Assembly (NCBI GenBank): GCA_003446015.1
Contig: DMBU01000197.1
Location: 1-8,345 of the forward strand
DNA from: Bacteroidales bacterium
Lineage (GTDB): Bacteria > Bacteroidota > Bacteroidia > Bacteroidales > UBA12077
Direction of reading: 5' to 3'
DNA length: 8,345 nt
This document shows, piece after piece, positions 1-5,562 of this stretch. The notes beneath the pieces were generated by a model that saw nothing but the letters and a program-made list of their open reading frames with translations, ran no database searches and was not told where the DNA came from. The position numbers were made by a program, and so were the translations under genes. How positions within the stretch are numbered: the stretch's first letter is position 1; each line of letters begins with the position of its first letter.

Positions 1-234
1 AAAATGATCAAATCAGTATTTGGTGATTCTGATATTCCACAACTTTATCATGTAATCCCCCTTTTCTCCTTATTTTCGTCCTGTTCTTTCAACTATTCAT
101 ACGTATTTTTTAAATTCTTATGTAAGAAAGTGCTTTTATGTTTAACAACACTCTCCTTTTATTCCAAATATGAAAATTAGATTAGAAATTTGATAGAGCA
201 AGCTTTTTATTAAACCTAAAAAAGAAAAATATCT
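1..234. other. Left-edge intergenic stretch, no gene supported
   Basis: I see no convincing gene here. Reading frame 1 is open from the window edge to a TAG at 178-180, but its product is rich in Phe, Leu, Ser and Cys from T-rich DNA and resembles no family I know. A TATTTTCG string at 73-80 on the plus strand is a one-mismatch match to the Bacteroidota -7 box TAnnTTTG, but it lies about 155 bp before the YfiR start, and I could not find a clear promoter close to that gene. Confidence 0.5.
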
Positions 235-747
235 ATGAAGTGCCTAAAGTTCTGTTTTAGCTGGCTGATTCTTCTCCTGTTCATTTCAGGGAGTACGTAT
301 AGTCAACAAAGTAAGTTTAAAGCCATAATCATGTATAATTTTACAAAATATATAGAATGGCCCAATATCTCGAATAACGAATTTATAATCTCAGTTCTAG
401 ACAACAAAGAACTATCTGATGAACTAAAAAACATTGCAAAAGTCAAAGTAGTTGGAACAAACAAGCTTATTATTAAAGATATACTAAGTATTGATGAAGT
501 AAGCCACTGCCAGATTGTATATATCCCACAAAATAAATATAAGGAATTAGCTAATTGCATTGCGAAATCGGGTAATCAAAATGTACTAATCGTAACAGAG
601 ATGGATAACGGATGTAAAAATGGCGCCGGAATAAATTTTATAACAAATGAAGGGAAAATAAGCTTTGAAATCAATAAAAACAATATTACAAACAGAAAGC
701 TTATTTTGAGTGGTCAGTTGCTTTTATTGGGTAAAGAAGTTAATTAA
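235..747 (+). CDS. YfiR-family (DUF4154) periplasmic protein
   Basis: A 170-residue exported protein of the YfiR/DUF4154 family. Residues 1-23 form a signal peptide (two early Cys and Lys residues, a Leu/Ile/Phe core, then a likely cut after Tyr-Ser-Gln). The family signature follows at once: KFKAIIMYNFTKYIEWP at about 27-43, a central CQIVYI strand beginning at Cys92, and the C-terminal GINFITNEGKISFEIN block ending in a helix that matches the family end (GQLLLLGK). The mature part has three Cys (92, 108, 127); Pseudomonas YfiR uses disulfides, but the pairing here cannot be assigned. In Pseudomonas, YfiR is a periplasmic repressor of the diguanylate cyclase YfiN. No cyclase or kinase lies in this window, so the partner is unknown. 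The next gene, 126 bp downstream, is a TonB-dependent receptor, which suggests a ligand-sensing or uptake role; that role is inferred. The family call is confident, the function is not. Confidence 0.88.
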   Translation: MKCLKFCFSWLILLLFISGSTYSQQSKFKAIIMYNFTKYIEWPNISNNEFIISVLDNKELSDELKNIAKVKVVGTNKLIIKDILSIDEVSHCQIVYIPQNKYKELANCIAKSGNQNVLIVTEMDNGCKNGAGINFITNEGKISFEINKNNITNRKLILSGQLLLLGKEVN

Positions 748-873
748 ATTTAAAATGTTAATAAAAAAATATGAAATAAGCATAAGTAAAATAGACATTT
801 ACATACCAAACAAAATGTTTATTTTAATTATGCGATTCCATGTGACCTTAAAAACAATTAAAAAAATAAACAC
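748..873 (+). other. AT-rich spacer between YfiR and TonB receptor genes
   Basis: This 126-bp spacer is very AT-rich. It has no strong terminator hairpin and no TAnnTTTG promoter box that I can find, which is compatible with both flanking genes being on one transcript. The only symmetry is a short AAACA-aaa-TGTTT palindrome inside runs of A and T, which is weak evidence for anything. Confidence 0.35.
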
Positions 874-2922
874 ATGAAAAGATATATACTAAGCATCCTA
901 ATCATAATCATAAGTTTTTATGATATTAAAGCACAGGTTGATTCAATAGATATCAATACAATTTCACGTTCTGAAATTTCAAATCTAAGTTATACTGATT
1001 TATTAGCACTCCCTTTGGAAGACCTGATGGTTTTAGCAAATAAACTTGGAATATCTATTGATGAACTCTTAAACATGAGTATGACCACTTCATCAAAAAC
1101 CAGTTTCACTCCCAGGGAAACTCCGGGAATAGTTTCTGTTGTAACTTCAGAAGACATTAAAGTTAGTGGTTCACGCGACCTAATTGACATTTTACAAACA
1201 ATACCAGGTTTTAATTTTGGTTACGATGTAGACGGTGTAATTGGAATTTCATCGCGAGGTAACTGGGGACATGAAGGCAAAGTTCTTATCCTTGTTGACG
1301 GACAAGAGTTTAACGAAGGAATGTATACTACAATGCAATTTGGAAATCATGTTCCGGTTGATCAAATCGAGAAAATTGAAATTATTCGTGGACCGGGATC
1401 TTCTTTATATGGTGGTTATGCCGAATTAGGAGTTATTAATATAACAACCAAATCAGCTAAAGCGATAAATGGTGTAGAGATTTATGGAACCGGAGGTACA
1501 TATTCTGATAAGATAAGCAGAACTTCTGCAGGTTTAAATTATGGTAAAAAGATGAATGATTTTGAAATTGATTTTAAATCATTTTATGCAAATGGTACAA
1601 GATCAAATATTGACTTTACCGACTTGTATGGAGATACCTATGATATGACAGATGGATACTCTGATTACCAAACTGTAAACATGAACTTAGGATTAAAATT
1701 CAAAGATCTTTCAACACGTTTCATCTTTGATGATTATATTCCTAATGCTACAGGATATGATATTCCGGAACGAAACAGATTTCACAATTTATATAGTGAA
1801 CTTAAATACAACATTAAAGCAAGTGATAAGTTTCAGATTACACCTACAGTAAACTATAAAAATCAAATGCCCTGGTGGTATTCAACCGAAGACTGGTATT
1901 ACAAGAAGTCTTACTCCCAACTTAAAGCGGAAGTTGATTTAGTTTACCAGCCCACAGAAAAAATTGATGTTATTGGTGGAATTGTTTATAAATATGATTA
2001 TGCCGAAGATAAAGACCCTGATCCCGAAGTAACATTTTATAATGGTAAAAAGGATGTTTCTTTTAATACTTTATCGTTTTATGTTCAGGCTAACTTAAAA
2101 ACAAAATTTACAAATTTCTTTGTTGGAACCCGTTTTGACAATCACTCGGAAGTTGGTTCAAGTTTTTCCCCTCGTATAGGGATTACAAAAGCATATGATA
2201 AATTCCATTACAAATTACTGTATAGCAATGCATTCAGAACTCCTTCCTTCGAGAACATCAACTTAAATGAAGATATTGAGCCTGAAACAACAAATGTTAT
2301 AGAACTTGAACTGGGATATAAATTAAATGATAATATGTTTATTACGTCTAACTTATTCAACATTGTAATTAACGACCCCATTATTTATGTATGGGATATT
2401 GATGCTGATGAAGAATATTATTTTAATCAGGACAAAACCGGTTCGAGAGGATTAGAATTTGAATATATGGTTAAATATTATAAATGGTCGATGAATTTGG
2501 GATATTCTTATTATACTGCAAAGGATATGAATAATGTAGTTCCTTACCAGGTAGAGTATCCAATTGGAATAACAAAGGAAAATTTAATGAAAGGAAGTCC
2601 TCAGCATAAGATTACCCTAAAAGGCTCTTACAATCTTACAGAGAATATTTCTTTTGCTCCTTTTTTAGTTTATATGAGTGAAACTTACGGATTTATTACT
2701 AGCGATCTGGAACAATCGAAGCAAGATCCTGTTCTTTTAGCAAATGCGTTTTTGCTATTTAGAAATATTGGAATAAAGAATCTTGATCTGGGTATAGGTA
2801 TATACAACTTACTGGGCAGTGATTATGGTTATATTCAACCTTATGGTGATTACGAACTTGCCGAAGCAATGTATCCATCTTCACCCAGAGAATTTACATT
2901 AAAATTAAATTATAAATTCTAA
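874..2922 (+). CDS. TonB-dependent outer-membrane receptor
   Basis: A 682-residue TonB-dependent receptor. A signal peptide covers about residues 1-21 (MKRYILSILIIIISFYDIKA, then Gln). After it comes a 40-residue linker (SYTDLLALPLEDLMVLANKL and following) leading into the plug at about 63-190: TPRETPGIVSVVTSEDIKVS, LIDILQTIPGF, KVLILVDGQEF and VDQIEKIEIIRGPGSSLYGG (the RGPGSSLYGG core starts at Arg172), then VINITTK. The remaining roughly 480 residues are strands of a 22-stranded barrel, with the typical FRTPSFENIN segment and a C-terminal ...FTLKLNYKF strand ending in Phe. It lacks the carboxypeptidase-like N-terminal domain of SusC proteins, and no SusD follows, so it belongs to the smaller BtuB/Cir-like group. 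The substrate cannot be read from the sequence. The receptor imports, or senses, a ligand at the outer membrane using TonB-ExbBD energy. Its neighbour YfiR suggests it may feed a signal into a periplasmic regulator. Confidence 0.93.
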   Translation: MKRYILSILIIIISFYDIKAQVDSIDINTISRSEISNLSYTDLLALPLEDLMVLANKLGISIDELLNMSMTTSSKTSFTPRETPGIVSVVTSEDIKVSGSRDLIDILQTIPGFNFGYDVDGVIGISSRGNWGHEGKVLILVDGQEFNEGMYTTMQFGNHVPVDQIEKIEIIRGPGSSLYGGYAELGVINITTKSAKAINGVEIYGTGGTYSDKISRTSAGLNYGKKMNDFEIDFKSFYANGTRSNIDFTDLYGDTYDMTDGYSDYQTVNMNLGLKFKDLSTRFIFDDYIPNATGYDIPERNRFHNLYSELKYNIKASDKFQITPTVNYKNQMPWWYSTEDWYYKKSYSQLKAEVDLVYQPTEKIDVIGGIVYKYDYAEDKDPDPEVTFYNGKKDVSFNTLSFYVQANLKTKFTNFFVGTRFDNHSEVGSSFSPRIGITKAYDKFHYKLLYSNAFRTPSFENINLNEDIEPETTNVIELELGYKLNDNMFITSNLFNIVINDPIIYVWDIDADEEYYFNQDKTGSRGLEFEYMVKYYKWSMNLGYSYYTAKDMNNVVPYQVEYPIGITKENLMKGSPQHKITLKGSYNLTENISFAPFLVYMSETYGFITSDLEQSKQDPVLLANAFLLFRNIGIKNLDLGIGIYNLLGSDYGYIQPYGDYELAEAMYPSSPREFTLKLNYKF

Positions 2923-2950
2923 AGAATTAAAAGGGGGGGCGAGTAGATTA

Positions 2951-3090
2951 AAAATAATAATTAGCCACTAAAACTCAAAGGCTCAAAGAATCACAAAAAA
3001 CAAATAATCAGCCTGTTTTAATTTAGTGAATCTTTGTGATTTAGTGACCCTGACTGCCGTCAGGCAGGTTTGTGGCGAATATTAATTTTT
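2951..3090. repeat. Large imperfect inverted repeat between convergent genes
   Basis: The left arm (about 2950-2994, containing TTAGCCACTAAAACTCAAAG) is complementary to the right arm (about 3022-3090, containing AATCTTTGTGATTTAGTG and then GTGGCGAATATTAATTTTT). The outer ends are A-rich on the left and T-rich on the right, so either strand would give a hairpin followed by a U-tract. That suits a two-way terminator for the receptor gene (plus) and the nitroreductase gene (minus), which converge here. The motif style (CACTAA...CACAAAG with its complement) resembles a dispersed repeat I recall in Bacteroidota genomes; I have not verified that. The right arm is broken by a 25-bp palindrome described separately. 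A run of seven G at 2933-2939 lies just upstream. Confidence 0.65.
3047..3071. repeat. Small palindrome (copy 1) inserted in repeat arm
   Basis: This 25-bp segment contains CCTGAC-TGCC-GTCAGG (3049-3064) followed by CAGG. It sits between two GTG triplets (3044-3046 and 3072-3074). Removing the segment and one GTG restores a continuous arm (TTTAGTGGCGAATATT) that pairs with GCCACTAAA on the other side. It shares its layout with the copy at 3711-3730 and, less fully, with 8217-8232. Confidence 0.65.
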
Positions 3091-3103
3091 CTGCTCCCCG
3101 TTT

Positions 3104-3670
3104 TTAGCTAATTATTATTTCATCCAAAGATCGTTTCGGAACATGATGAATCTGATTCTCGTCGCGATAATATTTAATATCATCATCGATAACATCTTCG
3201 ACAACAACTTTTTCCTTTGGTTTTCCAATAGCTAATACCAATAGTACTTCAAAATAATCTTCAAGCTTTAATAGCTCCTTTAACTTTTCTCTTTTTACTG
3301 AAGCAAAAATACATCCACCTAATCCTTTTTCAACCGCACCCAGAAGCATGCTTTGTGAAGCGATTCCGTGATCGCACATAAAATTGTTTGTTAATCGAGT
3401 ATCACCAAGAATTATAATGTATCCCGAAGGCCTCTCTCCTTCTTCCGGTCCATCCCAGTTTTTTAAATAACCTGCCCAGGCTAATGTTGAAAAGATCTTT
3501 TCATTCGTGCTTGAATCAGCAGATAAGTAATATTTAAGAGCCTGAAGATTACGCCCCGATGCTGATAAACGCGCCAGATCAACCAATTCTGTTAAATCTT
3601 CAATTGATATTTTATAGTCCTGATAAAACCTTCGGTAACTTCGGTTTTTTAATATTAAATCTTTAAGCAT
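3104..3670 (-). CDS. Nitroreductase-family flavoprotein
   Basis: A 188-residue member of the nitroreductase (FMN-dependent NAD(P)H oxidoreductase) superfamily, with no signal peptide, so cytoplasmic. The N-terminal RSYRRF at 10-15 is the usual FMN-phosphate-binding Arg-Ser-x-Arg-x-Phe motif. SASGRNLQALKY at 36-47 matches the second flavin-contacting segment. DHGIASQSMLLGAVEKGLGG, starting near residue 100, is the conserved central helix and glycine turn. VLLVLAIGKPKE gives the typical C-terminal strand. The length is within the normal range for the short class. Such enzymes reduce nitro compounds, quinones or other electron acceptors with two electrons; the real substrate is unknown. It is the third minus-strand gene after superoxide dismutase and rubrerythrin and starts 84 bp past the rubrerythrin stop, with a terminator-like hairpin in that gap, so it may be transcribed separately or by readthrough. 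Confidence 0.9.
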   Translation of the reverse strand: MLKDLILKNRSYRRFYQDYKISIEDLTELVDLARLSASGRNLQALKYYLSADSSTNEKIFSTLAWAGYLKNWDGPEEGERPSGYIIILGDTRLTNNFMCDHGIASQSMLLGAVEKGLGGCIFASVKREKLKELLKLEDYFEVLLVLAIGKPKEKVVVEDVIDDDIKYYRDENQIHHVPKRSLDEIIIS

Positions 3671-3702
3671 ATATCAAAATTTTAAAAACAGTTCAACTAA
3701 AG

Positions 3703-3742
3703 AACGGGCAGGCCTGTCTGCCGACAGGTAGAAATGCCCGTT
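3703..3742 (-). terminator. Terminator-like hairpin after rubrerythrin, loop invaded
   Basis: AACGGGCA (3703-3710) pairs perfectly with TGCCCGTT (3735-3742), 12 bp past the rubrerythrin stop. The minus strand continues with CTTTAG, a modest U-rich tail; the plus strand has TTTTACTTTA. The loop holds a second hairpin (3713-3728). Without that insert the structure would be an 8-bp stem closed by a GAAA tetraloop, a classic compact terminator. It lies between rubrerythrin and the nitroreductase, so it should limit readthrough. Confidence 0.6.
3711..3730. repeat. Small palindrome (copy 2) in terminator loop
   Basis: It contains CCTGTC-TGCC-GACAGG (3713-3728) plus TAG. Compared with copy 1 at 3049-3064, the fourth stem pair has changed from A-T to T-A on both sides, a compensatory change that keeps the stem, while the TGCC loop is identical. 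It sits exactly within the tetraloop of the terminator-like hairpin around it. Confidence 0.65.
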
Positions 3743-3754
3743 TTACTTTATGTA

Positions 3755-4330
3755 CTAATAATTTGTTTTTTCAATTTCGAAATAAGCTTCTGGATGTCCA
3801 CAAGTAGGACAATTCTTAAGAGCAGTTTTACCTTCATGCACATGACCACATTTACGGCAAACCCAACGAACTTTTTCTTCTCGTGCAAAAACTTTACCCT
3901 CTTCAATATTTGCAAGAAGTTTAAGATATCGTGCTTCGTGTTCGGCTTCAATTTTTGCAATTAGTTTAAATGCTGTAGCAATTTTCTTAAATCCCTCCTC
4001 TTCAGCTATTCTTGCAAATTCAGGGTATAATTCTGTCCATTCTTCGTTTTCGCCCTCGGCTGCTGCCTTCAAATTTTCAGCTGTTGTTCCAACTACACCC
4101 GCTGGGTAAGTAGCTGTTATTTCAACCATTCCACCTTCCAAAAATTTAAAGAATGTTTTTGCATGCGTTTGCTCCTGCATAGCGGTCTCTTGAAAAAATT
4201 CTGCTATTTGTTCATAACCTTCTTTCTTTGCAACTTTTGCAAAAAATTCATACCTGTTTTTTGCCTGTGATTCACCTGCAAAAGATTTTAATAGATTTTG
4301 TTCTGTACGTGTTCCTTTTAAAGAGCTCAT
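3755..4330 (-). CDS. rbr: Rubrerythrin
   Basis: A 191-residue cytoplasmic rubrerythrin, full length for the classic form. The four-helix ferritin-like domain (about 1-146) carries the di-iron ligands in the expected places: Glu20 (FAGESQAKNRYEFFA), Glu53 and His56 (EQTH), Glu94 and Glu97 (ENEEW), Glu128 and His131 (ExxH). A C-terminal rubredoxin-like domain has the iron-binding Cys pairs 158/161 (CRKC) and 174/177 (CPTC). Rubrerythrin reduces hydrogen peroxide to water using electrons passed through the rubredoxin domain and protects anaerobes against oxygen. The chosen Met precedes SSLKGTRTEQNLL, a usual family start; no Shine-Dalgarno is visible, as is common in this phylum. It lies 400 bp downstream of a superoxide dismutase on the same strand, a pairing that links superoxide removal with peroxide removal. 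All key residues are present, so it should be active. Confidence 0.97.
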   Translation of the reverse strand: MSSLKGTRTEQNLLKSFAGESQAKNRYEFFAKVAKKEGYEQIAEFFQETAMQEQTHAKTFFKFLEGGMVEITATYPAGVVGTTAENLKAAAEGENEEWTELYPEFARIAEEEGFKKIATAFKLIAKIEAEHEARYLKLLANIEEGKVFAREEKVRWVCRKCGHVHEGKTALKNCPTCGHPEAYFEIEKTNY

Positions 4331-4366
4331 AATGCATATTTTTAATTGTAATTATTTAAAATTGAT

Positions 4367-4516
4367 TGTCCGCTTTTATGCATACTAGATTGTTATTATA
4401 TAGAAAATCAATTATTTGCCCCAAATCCTAAAGGGTGTAATTGATTTTCTTCTCTCCCTTTAGGGTACGGGGCAAAAGAAGAAAATCAATAAGTTCATTA
4501 TGCATAAAAGCGGACA
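4367..4516. repeat. 150-bp nested inverted-repeat element
   Basis: The ends are perfect 18-bp inverted repeats: TGTCCGCTTTTATGCATA (4367-4384) and its complement at 4499-4516. Inside, AGAAAATCAATT (4402-4413) pairs perfectly with AATTGATTTTCT (4439-4450), and AGAAAATCAAT recurs at 4480-4490 so that it can pair with the same middle segment. A second pair, GCCCCAAATCCTAAAGGG (4418-4435) with CCCTTTAGGGTACGGGGC (4456-4473), interleaves with the first. The hairpins are therefore mutually exclusive. I see no coding capacity and no clear target-site duplication. It could be a MITE-like element, a terminator or attenuator for the superoxide dismutase transcript, or part of the rubrerythrin leader. 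Together with 4517-4730 it fills the 400-bp gap between the two genes. Confidence 0.75.
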
Positions 4517-4545
4517 TACATAATTTAAAATATCAAATTTTGATT

Positions 4546-4553
4546 CGAAGATA
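4546..4553 (-). promoter_or_regulatory. Possible -7 promoter box for rubrerythrin
   Basis: The minus strand reads TATCTTCG, one mismatch from the Bacteroidota -7 consensus TAnnTTTG. No TTG was found at the expected distance upstream; the nearest is about 26 bp away. If real, transcription would start upstream of the nested inverted-repeat element, giving rubrerythrin a structured leader of roughly 200 nt. I found no better box between the element and the gene. Confidence 0.25.
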
Positions 4554-4620
4554 TAAAAATCACTTTAATAAAAAGGTATCAACCTACCTGATTGCCTAAT
4601 TTAAAATGATTATAAAGAAA

Positions 4621-4686
4621 AGGTCTTACAGCTTACAAAATGAGAGAGGTTTTCCAAAAAGATTTAGTCATACTTTGTGAAGACCT
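4621..4686 (-). terminator. Possible terminator downstream of superoxide dismutase
   Basis: AGGTCTT (4621-4627) is complementary to AAGACCT (4680-4686), with further imperfect pairing inward (CTTACAAAATGA against TCATACTTTGTGAAG). On the minus strand the stem is followed by TTTTCTTTAT, a U-rich tail, which fits the end of the superoxide dismutase transcript. The long loop of about 20-25 nt after imperfect stems makes this only a tentative call. Confidence 0.3.
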
Positions 4687-4698
4687 GTATCTTAATTT

Positions 4699-4722
4699 CT
4701 ACGAGGGTTTAAACCCTCGTAG
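4699..4722. repeat. Perfect 24-bp palindrome after superoxide dismutase
   Basis: CTACGAGGGTTT (4699-4710) is followed directly by its exact complement AAACCCTCGTAG (4711-4722), with no spacer. It starts 8 bp past the superoxide dismutase stop. The minus strand after it is AAATTAAG, not a U-tract, so it is not a standard intrinsic terminator in that direction, though it could stabilise the mRNA end. Similar ACCCTCGTAGG-type palindromes are, from memory, widespread between genes in Bacteroidota. Confidence 0.7.
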
Positions 4723-4730
4723 GTTTTACA

Positions 4731-5306
4731 TTAATATCTTCCGGAAATTATATCCCAATCAATAATATCCCAAAAACTACTTACATAATCGGGTCGTTTA
4801 TTCTGGTAATCTAAATAATAGGCATGTTCCCACACATCACAGGTTAGAATTGGTATTAATCCTTCAGTTAACGGGTTTGCTGCGTTCGAAGTTTGAACAA
4901 TCTCAAGGCTCCCGTTTGTCTTTTTAATAAGCCATACCCAACCTGAACCAAATAATGTTTTTGCTGCCACTGAAAATTTCTCTTTAAATTCGTCAAAAGA
5001 TCCAAAACTTGTGTTCATTGCATCTAATAAATTTCCTTTGGGTTGCTTAAGCTTATCCTTACCAAACTGATCAAAGTAAAAAGTATGATTCCATACCTGA
5101 GCTGCGTTATTAAAAATACCTCCTTTTGATTTCATAATAATATCAACAATATCGGCATTTTCAAACTCTGTTCCAACTATCAGGTTGTTTAAATTATTTA
5201 CATAAGCAGCGTGGTGCTTATCGTGGTGGAATTCCAATGTTTGCTTTGAAATAACAGGCTCCAAAGCATCATAAGCATACGGTAATTTTGGGATTTCGAA
5301 TGACAT
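4731..5306 (-). CDS. sodB: Iron-type superoxide dismutase
   Basis: A 191-residue Fe/Mn-family superoxide dismutase, close in layout to E. coli SodB (MSFEIPKLPYAYDALEPVIS). The four metal ligands are present: His27 (LEFHHDKHH), His74 (QVWNHTFYF), Asp157 and His161 (DVWEHAYYLDYQNKRPDY). Tyr35 is the gateway tyrosine. Gln70 in the NNAAQVWNH segment is the outer-sphere glutamine position typical of the iron type; some Bacteroidota enzymes of this type also work with manganese, so metal choice is not certain. No signal peptide, so cytoplasmic. It converts superoxide to oxygen and hydrogen peroxide; rubrerythrin, the next gene on the same strand, can remove the peroxide. The start is supported by the standard N-terminus and by a perfect -7 box about 40 bp upstream. 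A second, divergent copy begins to appear at the right edge of the window. Confidence 0.98.
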   Translation of the reverse strand: MSFEIPKLPYAYDALEPVISKQTLEFHHDKHHAAYVNNLNNLIVGTEFENADIVDIIMKSKGGIFNNAAQVWNHTFYFDQFGKDKLKQPKGNLLDAMNTSFGSFDEFKEKFSVAAKTLFGSGWVWLIKKTNGSLEIVQTSNAANPLTEGLIPILTCDVWEHAYYLDYQNKRPDYVSSFWDIIDWDIISGRY

Positions 5307-5343
5307 AATTGTATTTGTTTTATATTTTTAATTCTTTATATAA

Positions 5344-5351
5344 CAAAGTTA
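5344..5351 (-). promoter_or_regulatory. -7 promoter box for superoxide dismutase
   Basis: The minus strand reads TAACTTTG, an exact match to the Bacteroidota housekeeping -7 consensus TAnnTTTG, 37 bp before the ATG. That would give a leader of about 30 nt. A TTG in the -33 position at the usual 19-21 bp spacing is not present (the nearest TTG triplets are 11 and 14 bp upstream), so the promoter may depend on an activator or be a partial match. Confidence 0.5.
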
Positions 5352-5484
5352 TAAATTATACTCAACAAAGGCCATTTATATATTTATTAAATCAATTTAA
5401 ATGCGATAATCAGAGAAATCTTAACGATAAATTAAGAAACTCCCACGTTTAATTATTTCCTTAAATAAAAAAGATCAAAACTTG

Positions 5485-5492
5485 TATTTTCG
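5485..5492 (+). promoter_or_regulatory. Possible -7 box for the barrel/lipoprotein operon
   Basis: TATTTTCG differs by one base from TAnnTTTG and lies about 70 bp before the barrel-protein start. No matching -33 TTG is clear. It is the best candidate in the 256-bp divergent region between superoxide dismutase and the barrel gene. Confidence 0.35.
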
Positions 5493-5562
5493 CTTCAATT
5501 TATTAACAATCTTATTTTATAACAGTTCTATTAAGAAAATTATAAAAACTAACTATTAAATT

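Noticed and set aside
1..180. Frame-1 open reading frame from the left edge to TAG at 178-180
   Set aside because: The product is Phe/Leu/Ser/Cys-rich, comes from T-rich DNA and shows no family motif; there is no reason to call it coding.
811..830. AAACA-aaa-TGTTT palindrome as an operator upstream of the receptor
   Set aside because: It is short and made almost wholly of A and T in very AT-rich DNA; chance is a sufficient explanation.
2933..2939. Run of seven G as a phase-variation tract
   Set aside because: It lies after the receptor stop codon and before no gene on that strand, so slippage would not switch a reading frame.
3734..3964. Plus-strand open frame opposite rubrerythrin
   Set aside because: It lies antisense to a gene with all catalytic residues intact; its Phe-rich product is the mirror of Glu/Lys-rich coding sequence.
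4351..4530. Target-site duplication around the 150-bp element
   Set aside because: The flanks ATTGAT and TACATA do not match as direct repeats; weak inverted similarity continues outward instead, so insertion cannot be proved from the flanks.
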